Source: Actinomycetes bacterium
Lineage (GTDB): Bacteria; Actinomycetota; Actinomycetes; Propionibacteriales; Propionibacteriaceae
DNA length: 54,636 nt
Assembly: GCA_021803025.1 (NCBI GenBank)
Contig: JAJZQV010000008.1
Span: 1-54,636 of the forward strand
Direction: 5' to 3'
Both the position numbers and the translations under genes were made by a program. Position 1 is the first letter of the stretch. Every line of letters begins with the position of its first letter. Shown here one piece after another: positions 1-8,318 of this stretch. The notes under the pieces were generated by a model. That model was not told the DNA's origin. It saw only the letters and a list, made by a program, of their open reading frames with translations, and did no database searches.

Positions 1-257
1 GGCTCCGTCTTGATGGTGATGTTCGGATTGGCTGCCTCGAACGCTTTGACAAGCGCGTCCGATGCCTTGATGGTGTTGGGGTTGCCTGACGTGAGGAAGG
101 TCAGGGAGACCTTTCCGCCGTCACCGGTCGCGGCGCTGTCGCCAGAACTGCTCGCGCCAGGAGTCCTGCCGCCAGAACTACATCCGGCTATGCTGAGAGC
201 GACAGCGGCGATGGAAGCAACCGTCAGTAACGTCCGCCTCGAACGCAATGCATGCAT
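1..257 (-). CDS. ABC transporter substrate-binding lipoprotein, N-terminal part cut by the window edge
   Basis: The first 85 codons of a secreted sugar-binding protein are visible. The ATG at 257 is preceded by a good GGAGG ribosome site. The protein opens with a basic n-region (MHALRSRR), a hydrophobic core and a lipobox ending LSIAGC, so it should be lipid-anchored outside the membrane. A low-complexity Ser/Gly linker follows, then the start of a periplasmic-binding fold (VSLTFLTSGNP, FEAANPNI), as in family 1 solute-binding proteins of carbohydrate ABC importers. Permease genes presumably follow beyond the left edge. It lies downstream of the GH106-like hydrolase on the same strand but has its own promoter and operator at 384-438. 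Codon use is less GC-rich than in most of the window. The substrate is unknown; a product of the neighbouring hydrolase is a reasonable inference. Confidence 0.85.
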   Translation of the reverse strand, partial: MHALRSRRTLLTVASIAAVALSIAGCSSGGRTPGASSSGDSAATGDGGKVSLTFLTSGNPNTIKASDALVKAFEAANPNITIKTE

Positions 258-383
258 CTTCTTTACCTCCATGTAAAGGGAAAAGCGGATCTATGCCCGT
301 CGGCGCATTGTGAGTCTGTGAAACAGATGCGTGGACAGGGTATGGTTCTGGTGCTGTCGAGTGTTCCAATTCATGCCTAGGCG

Positions 384-438
384 TGTGGAACGATCCACAA
401 GCGAGGGCGACGTTACACCCGGTGTCGGTTCGTGTCAA
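384..438 (-). promoter_or_regulatory. Promoter and LacI-type operator of the lipoprotein gene
   Basis: Reading the minus strand, a -35 box TTGACA (438-433) is followed after 17 bp by TAACGT (415-410). Ten bases further on is the inverted repeat TGTGGAACGATCCACA (384-399), with perfect 6-bp arms around a central CG, typical of LacI-family operators. The identical 16-mer precedes the glycoside hydrolase at 2908-2923. The -35 box overlaps the last codons of that upstream gene. Confidence 0.7.
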
Positions 439-2885
439 CTCGCTGTGGGCGTGGATTGTTCGGCGGGATCTGGCGTCTCCAGGAGCCGCACCGTCCGAGG
501 AACCGCGAACCGGCGGAATGTCCAAGCTCTCACGTGCGTGTGCATGGGAGCATCGTCGGGGTCGGCGAAGTTCTTCCCACCATGCATCTGTGCCGGGCTC
601 ACCACAACCGAGTCGCCTCGGTAGTAATGATGCGGGCCATAGTGGTTGTACCCGTTCGGTAGGATATCGAGGTGCAACACATGCCGGCCGGTCGGTTGGT
701 TCACCGGAATCATCACGACATCTTCCGGACGCCAAAGCCAGCCGGAGTCGAAGGATCCGATGCGCACCCGAACCGCGTCCGCCTGCAGGTCGTCGAAACC
801 GAGCGCCTCGAGGTCACGATCGGTTGCGAACGTGGCTGTCGCCACGAGCGCCTCGAACGCAAAGGGGAATCCATCGGTCACCAGGTCTGGTTCGAGTGCG
901 GACCGTTCGGCCTTCACCACGAACGGGCCTTCCGTCGTCAGGACGGATCCTACTCGCTGAAAACCGGAGCTGCTGTGCACGCGAAACCGTCCGTGCAGCC
1001 AGAGGAATGGCAACACCACGCCCGTGGGGCAGCGGAACTCGACAACCAATCGGGCCATCTTCAAGTCAGGAGCGAGAGTGAGGCGTGTTCCACCTTCTCC
1101 CGTGAGCGCCTCGACCGGTTCGCCATTGACGACGAGGTCTGTGACGGTGTCTGCGAAAGCGAGTTCAATACCGGGGTCTTCGCCGCGGAGATCATCGAAT
1201 TCGATGGTGCCCGCGAAACGGTTGCCGCCGAGGGGATGACATTCGACCAGGAGCGCATTTTGCGCTGGGGTTTTAAGCCGCCAAGAGATGGCGCTGACCC
1301 TTCCCCGCGGAGGTATGAGTCGAGTCGAGGCCACAGGAGTCGAAGCGTGCGCCGAGATTGTTGGAGATTCGAGTTCGAACAGCGCGGCGAGTCGCTGGCC
1401 AGCATCGCTCAAACTTGCCTGTGGATGAGAAGCGACGCGATCATACGTGGCGGCCCCCATGCGCAACCTGCCGTTGGAAGCGTATGCGGCATCTTCAAAC
1501 GTTCGCTCGTCGGTTACGTCAAATGAGACACTGGAGGCGTTGAGTTGCGCAACCATCTCGAGAAACGACCGATTGATCGCTCCTGCGCGCGAGTCGGGGT
1601 AGCTATGGGCTGTGTGGATGTTCGTCGCGACAAATTCCCAGGGTTCCATCGCCGCCATGATGCTTCTCTGCGGTGCGATGAGCAGCGTGTCGGCGGCTGG
1701 ACGAGGAGAAGCGTCGAGCCGCGCTCGAACGCGAGCGAGAACCGACTTGTACGCCGCTGACCACGTGATGTGCATCGGATGCGAGGGAGGCCAGTCGACT
1801 ATGGCGTTGCTTGTAAGCCGGTACTGGGCAAGGTGGAGGACGAAATCGGTGACCCCGTTGCCCCCCAACCAGAGCAGGTAGTTCTCGAAATCTGCGGGTG
1901 TCGCTCCCCAGCCTGCGCCGCCGAAGGCTTCGGCCATGCAGCGACCCGAGCCGAATTGGCGGCCGAGTGTCGAGACCTGGCGTGCGAAGAAGTTGTTCGA
2001 CGGCATTCGCTCGAGGGCGTCGACGCCGGGAAGCGATACGTTGCGCATCACCTGGGACACCGAACCGACGGTGAATGTCTGAAACAGCGGATGCTCTTCG
2101 CCTTTCACGTGACCGGTGAACAGCTTGTTCTGCCCGACGCACCATGTGTCGAGTGCACCAAGATAGTCGCGGCCGAATCGATCAGCGAGTGTTTGCCAGA
2201 ACATGGTTCGCGCCTCAGCCGAACGTTCATCGTTAAAGAATATGGACGGGAGGAGGTCGATCAGGTCGAGGCCGAAACGATCGTGAAAAAGCTGAGGAAG
2301 GGCGTCGGTCCACGGCAATGCGCCACCCGGCGGCAGTTTGTGCTGCGCGTGCCCTAGTCCGAACTCGGGCTCGTCGTCGAAGAATCCCTCGACGTACGCG
2401 AACGCCTCGGCGTCGAGGCCGACCCGGTAGCGCTCATAGGTCAGTTCGATGAAACGGCGGGCGAGCTCGGGGTTCAAGTAATCGACCTCAGGCCCGCGCT
2501 GAATATCGAGATACCACACACTGTCGTTGCGCTCGAAGGCCGCGATTGGATGCCGAGGCTGTCGCTCGACCAGGGCAACCCAGCTCTGGCGAAGGTGCGG
2601 ATACCGCTCGAGCATCGCACCGCCGACACCGCCACTGGGCCATCCATCCTCGTCGTAGATCCAGAATGCGAGCCCGAGAGACTTTGCATGCAGAATTGCT
2701 TCCGACACCGCTTCCATGTATTCGGGCCCCAAGTAGGCCGGCTGACCAGGGTAGAACCGAGGATGGAAAACCACCCCGTCGAGACCGGCGAGGGCGAATT
2801 CATCGAGTGCCGCACGCAGCCTGCCGCGCTCGAGCGCGCCATTGATCCCCCACAAGGAGAGAAACCTCGAACGCGGGTTCTCCAT
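435..2885 (-). CDS. GH106-like glycoside hydrolase (alpha-L-rhamnosidase-related), cytoplasmic
   Basis: 816 residues. The start chosen is the ATG at 2885, which has AAGGAG just upstream and lies downstream of a promoter and operator; an in-frame start further upstream would lie within the promoter. The N-terminal half resembles a TIM-barrel hydrolase of the GH106 type, with YDEDGWPSG at residues 77-85 and an acidic GFFDDEPEF motif near 165-172 that resembles the catalytic-carboxylate region of such enzymes. The C-terminal third looks like beta-sandwich, carbohydrate-binding domains. There is no signal peptide, so it should act on imported oligosaccharides, consistent with the ABC binding protein encoded just downstream. 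Codon use is clearly less GC-biased than in the centre of the window. Family assignment rests on motifs only; the linkage cleaved is not known. Confidence 0.6.
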   Translation of the reverse strand: MENPRSRFLSLWGINGALERGRLRAALDEFALAGLDGVVFHPRFYPGQPAYLGPEYMEAVSEAILHAKSLGLAFWIYDEDGWPSGGVGGAMLERYPHLRQSWVALVERQPRHPIAAFERNDSVWYLDIQRGPEVDYLNPELARRFIELTYERYRVGLDAEAFAYVEGFFDDEPEFGLGHAQHKLPPGGALPWTDALPQLFHDRFGLDLIDLLPSIFFNDERSAEARTMFWQTLADRFGRDYLGALDTWCVGQNKLFTGHVKGEEHPLFQTFTVGSVSQVMRNVSLPGVDALERMPSNNFFARQVSTLGRQFGSGRCMAEAFGGAGWGATPADFENYLLWLGGNGVTDFVLHLAQYRLTSNAIVDWPPSHPMHITWSAAYKSVLARVRARLDASPRPAADTLLIAPQRSIMAAMEPWEFVATNIHTAHSYPDSRAGAINRSFLEMVAQLNASSVSFDVTDERTFEDAAYASNGRLRMGAATYDRVASHPQASLSDAGQRLAALFELESPTISAHASTPVASTRLIPPRGRVSAISWRLKTPAQNALLVECHPLGGNRFAGTIEFDDLRGEDPGIELAFADTVTDLVVNGEPVEALTGEGGTRLTLAPDLKMARLVVEFRCPTGVVLPFLWLHGRFRVHSSSGFQRVGSVLTTEGPFVVKAERSALEPDLVTDGFPFAFEALVATATFATDRDLEALGFDDLQADAVRVRIGSFDSGWLWRPEDVVMIPVNQPTGRHVLHLDILPNGYNHYGPHHYYRGDSVVVSPAQMHGGKNFADPDDAPMHTHVRAWTFRRFAVPRTVRLLETPDPAEQSTPTAS

Positions 2886-2907
2886 GGTGCTCCTTCGGGG
2901 TAGTTCA

Positions 2908-2954
2908 TGTGGAACGATCCACAGGTAGAGTACGCGCGAGACCGCCCGTGTCAA
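2908..2954 (-). promoter_or_regulatory. Promoter and LacI-type operator of the glycoside hydrolase
   Basis: On the minus strand TTGACA (2954-2949) is followed after 16 bp by TACTCT (2932-2927), and the operator TGTGGAACGATCCACA (2908-2923) sits directly at the expected transcription start. A repressor bound there would block initiation. The operator is identical to the one at 384-399 and shares the core TGGA(A/T)CGATCCA with the site at 50220-50247. Confidence 0.75.
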
Positions 2955-3262
2955 ATCGACTGAGGGTCCGTGACGGAGGTTGTCCCGCGTCTCGTGGAAG
3001 TTGACGTGGAGGTCCCACCTGACAATCCCGAGACCACCAGCCGACCCAGAGAATGAGGCCGGGGCGCCAGGGGGGAGTCAGGAGAGGTCGCTCGCCGCCC
3101 AGAGGGCCACGGCTGCCTCCACAGCCTCTCGACCGAGCTCGACGATCCTCATGCCGGGATCCTAGCGAGGCTGATCGGGCAGGCCGGTCAGCACCTCGGC
3201 GAGGGACAGGGGCGATGCGCGGCAGGAGAACCTCCCCCCAGCGACCGACCGCCGGCCCGGGG
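2955..3262. other. Gap without a recognised gene between the hydrolase promoter and tRNA-Gly
   Basis: About 300 bp lie between the -35 box of the hydrolase and the tRNA. No reading frame on either strand gives a protein I recognise. GC content rises from the hydrolase side towards the tRNA, so the composition boundary falls here, which would fit an island edge next to a tRNA gene. Confidence 0.4.
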
Positions 3263-3333
3263 AGCGGATGACGGGAATCGAACCCGCATGGCCAGCTTGG
3301 AAGGCTGGGGCTCTGCCATTGAGCTACATCCGC
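3263..3333 (-). tRNA. tRNA-Gly (anticodon TCC)
   Basis: The minus strand folds as a 71-nt cloverleaf: acceptor arm GCGGATG/CATCCGC, D-arm TAGCTCAATGGCAGAGC, anticodon stem-loop CCAGCCTTCCAAGCTGG with anticodon TCC, and T-arm GCGGGTTCGATTCCCGT. The CCA end is not encoded. The neighbouring plus-strand gene (3449) is 5'-truncated, and the composition changes on the other side, so this tRNA may mark an integration site. Confidence 0.97.
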
Positions 3334-3448
3334 GTGGCCCATGGGCCGGGACGACTCTACCCGACGAACCAGCCCGGCAACGAGAAGGGCCGACGCATCG
3401 AGCGGTTCCGGATCTATGGTGAGCCAAAGGGCGTTGTCAGGAGATCCC

Positions 3449-4078
3449 ATGAGCAGCGCGGCCCACGCACCGAAGGCAGGAGCCCAGTCCTCGGTGGCAG
3501 CCGCGAACCCGTCGGCGACGGCCGACCGCATGATCGCGTGGAGCGAGGGCGTCAACGCCGCCATCGCCGACATGGTGCACGGGTGCGGCCCGTTCCCAGG
3601 TGTGCGGGAGGCGCTGGAGGCGATGTACCAGGACGTGGACGAGATGACCGTCTCGGCCACTCCGGTCGAGGCACTGCGGCGCGAGTGGTCCGAGCACGGG
3701 CTGGCGCGCTACATGAGGGTCATCGCCGGGCAGGAGATGGGCGGCAAGGCCGAGCACGTGCGGTACGCCGCCGTCGGCAAGTACCCGATGAACCACATCC
3801 TGCTCATCGGGGACGCCCCCGGCGACCGTGTCGCCGCTGCCGACGTCGGGTGTCTCTTCTACCCGATCCTCGCCGGAGACGAGACCAGGTCATGGTTCCG
3901 CTTCACCGAGGAGGCGTTGCCCGCCTTCCTCAACGAGACGTTCGACGGTGCGTACCAGGACGCGCTGATCGCCGAGTTCACCGCGAGGCTGCCCGATCAT
4001 GTGCCCTTGGAGATGATCTCGGGCCAGCGCACACTCGCCGTGCCGACAAGACCCATCGCTGAAGGGACAGCCACATGA
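3449..4078 (+). pseudogene. HAD-family hydrolase lacking its N-terminal catalytic part
   Basis: The readable protein has 209 residues from the ATG at 3449, which has CAGGAGA upstream. It matches the cap and C-terminal Rossmann half of a HAD phosphatase of about 300 residues: motif III Lys in MGGKAEHV and motif IV in IGDAPGD. The N-terminal stretch with the DxDGT nucleophile is missing, and the first 25-30 residues (Ala/Ser-rich) do not look like the family. The tRNA-Gly gene begins only 116 bp upstream, so the 5' end was probably replaced by recombination there. The stop overlaps the start of the GPH symporter (ATGA), so the remnant is still at the head of that operon. It cannot be catalytic in the usual way; whether it is translated is unknown. 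Confidence 0.7.
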
Positions 4079-5538
4079 CCAGTACGGCAGCGCCTCCCAC
4101 CGGGACCAGGCCGTTCGGTGCTCGGGACAAGATCGGATACGCCTTCGGCGACCTTGCGAACGACTTCTCGTTCATCCTGGCCGCCATCTTCCTCATGATC
4201 TTCTACACCAACGTCGTCGGCATCAGCGCGGCCGTCGCGGGCACGATCATGCTCGTGGTCCGGTTCGTGGACGCCTTCATCGACGTCGCCGTCGGCCGCC
4301 TGGTCGACCGCTCGAAGACGGGCCCCCACGGGCGGTTCCGCCCGTGGCTCGTCCGGTTCGGGATCCCCGTGGCCATTGCGTCGGTGCTCATGTACTACTA
4401 CGGAGCCTCCGGCTTCAGCTCGGGCGGGAAGGTCGCGTACGTGGCCGTGACGTACATGCTGTGGAGCGTCCTGTACTCGACGGTGAACATCCCGTACGGG
4501 TCGATGGCGGCCGTCATCTCTCCGGATCCGGTCGACCGTTCGTCGTTGTCCGTCTTCCGGACCTTCGGCGCGTTCGTGGCCAACCTGGCGCTCTCGTTCA
4601 CCGTGCCGCTGCTCATCTTCACGAAGGACACGCACGGGAAGACCCAGGTCGTGCCACAGGCGTTCTTCTACATCGCGATCGTTTGCGCTGTGCTGTCGGT
4701 CATCGCGTACTTCGCGTGCTACTCCATGTCGGTGGAGCGGGTCCACGTCGTGACGGGGCCCAGGTCGGAGACCCTCGGCATGGGCAAGACCCTCGCGAGC
4801 CTGGGCAAGAACCGTGCCATGCTCGCCATCGTCGTCGCCGCCCTCCTGCTGCTCATCGCGACCATGCTGGTCGGGGCCATGACCTCCTACCTGTGGGCCA
4901 TCTACTTCAACAACGGCGCGATGCAGAGCGCGGCGGCATCCCTGGCCCTCGTCCCCACCCTGCTGCTCCTGCCGTTCGCGACGCAGCTCGCGCGACGCTT
5001 CGGCAAGCGCGAGGTGTCGATCCTCGGTGTGGGCGCCGCCGCCGTGATCTACATCGTCCTGAGCGTCGTCCCGCTGCAGCAGTCGCCTTGGAGCTTCGTC
5101 CTCGCGACCTTCGTCGCGGGCATCGGACTGGGCGTGTTCAACATGCTGGTGTGGGCGTTCATCACCGACGTCATCGACCATCAGGAGGTCCTCACCGCGC
5201 AGCGCAACGACGGCGTCGTGTACTCGGTGTACTCCTGGGCCCGGAAGGTGGGCCAGGCGCTCGCAGCCGGCATCGGCGGCTGGGCGCTGGGCTGGGTGGG
5301 CTACAAGGCGGGGACGACCGCGCAGTCGGATGGGACGGTCCACGGCATCTACCTGCTGTCGACCTTGGTCCCGGGTGTCCTGTACGCACTCGTGGCACTC
5401 GTACTGCTCCTGTGGTACCCGCTGAGCAAGAGGCTCGTGCTGGAGAACGCGGCGACCCTGAACAAGCGTCACCAGGAGTCGGCGATCGCAGGGGACACGA
5501 TCTTCGGCGACGTCGTCGGAGAGACAGGGGGTAAGTGA
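4075..5538 (+). CDS. GPH-family (glycoside-pentoside-hexuronide:cation) symporter
   Basis: 487 residues with about 12 hydrophobic segments. Family features include the opening GARDKIGYAFGDLANDFSF, a first cytoplasmic loop with VDAFIDVAVGRLVDRSKTGPHGRFRPW (matching the MFS_2 D-x6-G-x-L-x-D-R pattern), and the later loop FITDVIDHQEVLTAQRNDG. It should import a glycoside or sugar acid with a cation through the cytoplasmic membrane. The gene overlaps the HAD remnant by 4 bp and is followed after 1 bp by the cytidylate-kinase-like gene, so the three form an operon. The substrate cannot be read from sequence. Confidence 0.88.
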   Translation: MTSTAAPPTGTRPFGARDKIGYAFGDLANDFSFILAAIFLMIFYTNVVGISAAVAGTIMLVVRFVDAFIDVAVGRLVDRSKTGPHGRFRPWLVRFGIPVAIASVLMYYYGASGFSSGGKVAYVAVTYMLWSVLYSTVNIPYGSMAAVISPDPVDRSSLSVFRTFGAFVANLALSFTVPLLIFTKDTHGKTQVVPQAFFYIAIVCAVLSVIAYFACYSMSVERVHVVTGPRSETLGMGKTLASLGKNRAMLAIVVAALLLLIATMLVGAMTSYLWAIYFNNGAMQSAAASLALVPTLLLLPFATQLARRFGKREVSILGVGAAAVIYIVLSVVPLQQSPWSFVLATFVAGIGLGVFNMLVWAFITDVIDHQEVLTAQRNDGVVYSVYSWARKVGQALAAGIGGWALGWVGYKAGTTAQSDGTVHGIYLLSTLVPGVLYALVALVLLLWYPLSKRLVLENAATLNKRHQESAIAGDTIFGDVVGETGGK

Positions 5539-5539
5539 C

Positions 5540-6157
5540 ATGACCGAGGCATCAGGTGCCCAGATCATCACGATGTGGGAGCTGTACGGATGTGGGATGG
5601 AGCAGGTCGCGGCGCAGGTCGCGAGCCGGCTGAACCTCCAGCTCCACGGACAGGCGTTCTCGAGCGAGCAGATCGAGGAGTCGATGGCACAGCGCGAGCG
5701 CGAGGGGTCCTTCGGACGCTTCCTGCGCCACCTCGTACCGGCAGCCATCCCCAACAGCAGCGCTGCTGACGCGGCGATCGAGGAGGCCAGGACAGTCGAG
5801 GACACCGCTCGCCAGGTGATCGAGGACGTCAACTCCTTCGCCGACAAGGGCGGGGTCATCCTCGGACGCAACGGGGCCTTCCTGCTCCACGAGCGGCCGA
5901 AAGCCCTGCACGTGAAGCTCGTCGGCCAGAGGGCAGCGCGGATCGCTCGCGGCGCCCAGATCTTCGGGATCTCGGAGGACCAGTCCGCGAGGAGACAGCC
6001 GCTCGAGGACGACTTCCGGCGCGAGCTGTCGCAGAAGATCTTCCGCTTCGACCCTGTCGGCGACGACTACTACGACCTCGTCATAGACACCACCCGGTTC
6101 AGCGAGGACCAGGTGGTGTCCCTGATCGTCGCCGCGGCCATCGCTCGTGCCGCGTGA
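5540..6157 (+). CDS. Cytidylate kinase-like family protein
   Basis: 205 residues beginning at the ATG just after the symporter stop. The pattern (ITMWELYGCGMEQVAAQVASRL, then GGVILGRNGAFLLHE, HVKLVGQRAARI, and a C-terminal YYDLVIDTTRF) is that of the cytidylate-kinase-like P-loop family (PF13189). The first loop reads GCGMEQ and lacks the usual GKS/GKT, which is common in this family, so nucleotide phosphorylation cannot be assumed. It is a soluble cytoplasmic protein translationally coupled to a sugar symporter; its role beside a transporter is unknown. A sugar- or nucleoside-phosphorylating role is possible but unproven. Confidence 0.75.
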   Translation: MTEASGAQIITMWELYGCGMEQVAAQVASRLNLQLHGQAFSSEQIEESMAQREREGSFGRFLRHLVPAAIPNSSAADAAIEEARTVEDTARQVIEDVNSFADKGGVILGRNGAFLLHERPKALHVKLVGQRAARIARGAQIFGISEDQSARRQPLEDDFRRELSQKIFRFDPVGDDYYDLVIDTTRFSEDQVVSLIVAAAIARAA

Positions 6158-6271
6158 CCTGTTACGAGCTGTCGCCGCGGGCCACGATGGCGCAGGAGAT
6201 GGAGCAGCTCGCTGCCCAGATCCGGGTCGAGAGGCACGTCGACGCCACCGAGGCTGCGGCGGCACGGCCTC

Positions 6272-6439
6272 GACTTCCGTGTTTTCGTGGTTATCGCGCG
6301 GGCCGCGCCGTGTCCCCTGGTTGACTCCCGTGACCTGGTGGTTATCAGCCCGGAAACCGCCCCCAGAACCACCAGGTCACGGAAGTCAGCGAGGCAGCCT
6401 CAGCGGCACCAGGCCCATAAGCACGAACTCACGGAAGTC
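6272..6439. repeat. Four-unit inverted repeat array (++--), consensus GACTTCCGTGACCTGGTGG
   Basis: Two plus-strand units (6272 and 6323) are followed by two minus-strand units (ending 6387 and 6439). Each unit is about 30 bp and begins GACTTCCGTG or GACTCCCGTG, continuing with a (C/T)GTGGTTAT-like stretch. The inner pair shares GTGACCTGGTGGTT and the outer pair shares TTCGTG-CTTAT/GGTTAT, so the array is a nested inverted repeat able to fold into two concentric hairpins. It lies between convergent genes (5540-6157 plus and 6808-8022 minus), where it could act as a transcription barrier. It may be a REP/MITE-like mobile repeat. Confidence 0.75.
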
Positions 6440-6807
6440 AACCCGGTACGGCAGCTGAGGGAGCCGTCTCGCGACCCTGGCCGGGCTCGTCGTCCGCGAC
6501 GCGTCCGCCCACCGCGGGGCCGAGGACGGCCCGGCCGTCGCGGAGAGGCAGCGCGTGCCGGCGACCGGCAACGTGAACATCGCCGGGCGTCGACCGGACG
6601 TACGGGCCGGAAGACTCCGTCGTCACCCACGTGCTGCCGCTCGAGGAGGCCGACAGCGGCTTCGCGGTGGCTCGAAGCGCCCAGGAGTCGGGGAAGGTGC
6701 TGCTGGACCTCAGGCCTGAGCACCCCTCGACCTGCTCGACCCGAAACGCTGGCGCCGGACCGAGAAGCTGGCGCTGGACACGAGGCCCGCCCGGCCCGTC
6801 GGCTCCC
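6440..6807 (+). pseudogene. Zinc-type alcohol dehydrogenase C-terminal remnant in otherwise non-coding DNA
   Basis: The plus-strand frame over about 6599-6723 reads VVTHVLPLEEADSGFAVARS followed by a short stretch ending KVLLDLRPE. This is the typical C-terminal end of medium-chain zinc alcohol/polyol dehydrogenases (THxxPLEEAxxAFxxARxxxxxKVxLD). The upstream catalytic and cofactor domains are absent, and the frame is not open far enough to hold them. The rest of 6440-6807 contains nothing else I recognise. It is a decayed fragment, next to a repeat array. Confidence 0.5.
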
Positions 6808-8022
6808 TCACCAGTCCAGGACCGAGCCGTCCACGCGTCGAGCCACGGGAAGGTAGGCCGTCTCGTACGGGTGAAGGCTCAGGATCTCCTCGTCGATGTC
6901 CACGCCGAGGCCGGGCGCGTCCCCGGGCTGCAGCACGCCGTCGTCGTAGGTCCAGGCGTGAGGGAACGCCTCGTGGACGAGGTCCGCGTAGCCCATGTAC
7001 TCCTGGACGCCGAAGTTGTGCGTCGACGCGCCCATGTGGATGCTCGCCGCGAGCGCGATGGGGGAGATGTCCGAGGGGCCGTGCGGGCCAGCCTTGACGC
7101 CGTGGACCTCAGCCAGGGCGTAGATCTTCCGGGAATGGCTGATGCCGCCCGCGTGCACCACGGCGGTGCGGATGTAGTCGATGAGCCGGTTCTCGATGAG
7201 GTACTGGCAGTCCCAGATGGTGTTGAACACCTCGCCGATCGCCAGCGGAGTGGTTGATGCCTGACGGACGAACCGCATGGCCTCCTGGTCCTCCGCGGGA
7301 GTGACGTCCTCGAGCCAGAACAGGTGGAACGGCTCGACCGCCTTGGCCAGCCGGGCGGCCTGGGTCGGCGTGAGCCGGTGGTGGGCGTCGTGAAGGAGGT
7401 GGACCTGGTCGCCGACTCTCTCACGCACGGCAGCCAGTACCTTCGGAACGTGTCGAATGTAGGCGTCGGGGTCGAAGCGCTCCTCCGACGGACGCGCGGC
7501 ACGGCCTGCAGGCTCGTAGCTCGGGTCCTTGGACACGCCGTAGACCTTGTCGAGCCCGGGCACGCCGAACTGCACACGGATGTGCGTGGCGCCTCGTGCG
7601 AGGTGCACGTCCACAGCGTCGAGGAGCGCCGGGACGTCCCAGCCGAAGGCGTGCCCGTACGTGGGGACGGCATCCCTCACGCGGCCGCCCAGCAGCTGGT
7701 AGACGGGCAGGCCGGCCCTTTTCCCGAGGATGTCCCACAGGGCCATGTCGATGGCGCCGATCGCGGCCATCATGATCGGCCCGCGGCGCCAGTAGGCCCC
7801 CCGGTAGAGGTACTGCCAGACGTCCTCGATACGACCGGGATCGAGGCCGACGAGCAGCGGTGCGACGTGGTCCCGCAGGTACGAGGCGACGGCGAGCTCG
7901 CGTCCGTTGACGGTGGCGTCGCCCAGCCCGACGAGGCCGTCGGACGTGGTCACCCGCAGCGTGACGAAGTTGCGGGTCGGGCTCGAGAGGAGCACCTCCG
8001 CCGTGACGATCCGATCAGACAT
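6808..8022 (-). CDS. manD: D-mannonate dehydratase (ManD/RspA type, enolase superfamily)
   Basis: 404 residues from the ATG at 8022, which has GAGGAG upstream. The protein has the two-domain enolase fold. By comparison with characterised ManD, Mg ligands are D212, E238 and E264, the acid/base pair is H214 with Y161 and R149 (in ATHIRV and KVYGV), and H314 lies in GPHGPSD. The Y/R dyad is the hallmark that separates ManD from other mandelate-racemase-like enzymes. It should dehydrate D-mannonate to 2-keto-3-deoxygluconate in the cytoplasm. The gene is divergent from the ABC importer at 8319. Other family members are promiscuous or have low activity, so the true substrate could be another acid sugar. 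Confidence 0.85.
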   Translation of the reverse strand: MSDRIVTAEVLLSSPTRNFVTLRVTTSDGLVGLGDATVNGRELAVASYLRDHVAPLLVGLDPGRIEDVWQYLYRGAYWRRGPIMMAAIGAIDMALWDILGKRAGLPVYQLLGGRVRDAVPTYGHAFGWDVPALLDAVDVHLARGATHIRVQFGVPGLDKVYGVSKDPSYEPAGRAARPSEERFDPDAYIRHVPKVLAAVRERVGDQVHLLHDAHHRLTPTQAARLAKAVEPFHLFWLEDVTPAEDQEAMRFVRQASTTPLAIGEVFNTIWDCQYLIENRLIDYIRTAVVHAGGISHSRKIYALAEVHGVKAGPHGPSDISPIALAASIHMGASTHNFGVQEYMGYADLVHEAFPHAWTYDDGVLQPGDAPGLGVDIDEEILSLHPYETAYLPVARRVDGSVLDW

Positions 8023-8250
8023 TGCCCGCTCCTCAGCGTTCTCGGGGCCCGCTCGGCCCGACCGTAGCAGCCGGGACCCTGAAGTGACGGGGAGGCACAT
8101 GAAAGTACGCCTACTGGCAGATCGAGTGCGGTGGGGAACGCGGAAAACGTGCCAAGCGTGTGCAATCGTAGGCATCGGCGACCTCAGACCGGCAGTATCT
8201 CGACCGCGGGGTCTGGACTGGGCTGCGATCAGACAGGACCCCCGCAAACC

Positions 8251-8301
8251 GCCCGGGCTCACCGCCGAGCCCAAGACTCGAACCCAACTGTTGGGTCCGA
8301 G
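8251..8301 (+). promoter_or_regulatory. Two hairpins in the leader of the ABC importer operon
   Basis: GGGCTC-ACCGCC-GAGCCC (8255-8272) is followed by a longer hairpin at 8277-8301, in which CTCG-A-ACCCAA, loop CTG, pairs with TTGGGT-C-CGAG. The second hairpin ends about 17 bases before the start codon of the binding protein at 8319, near the ribosome site AGAAGAAGGGA. It could be an operator (perfect core ACCCAACTGTTGGGT) or an RNA structure controlling translation. No known riboswitch is recognised in the 296-bp region between manD and 8319. Confidence 0.5.
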
Positions 8302-8318
8302 TAGAAGAAGGGACAACA

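Noticed and set aside
3087-3153. Short minus-strand frame MRIVELGREAVEAAVALWAA resembling the start of a GNAT acetyltransferase
   Set aside because: Only 24 codons with no acetyl-CoA-binding motif; too short to support as a gene or a named remnant.
3997-5871. Long minus-strand open frame antisense to the symporter
   Set aside because: The peptide is rich in Arg, His, Asp and Gly in shadow-frame style and has no family features, while the plus strand carries a clear transporter.
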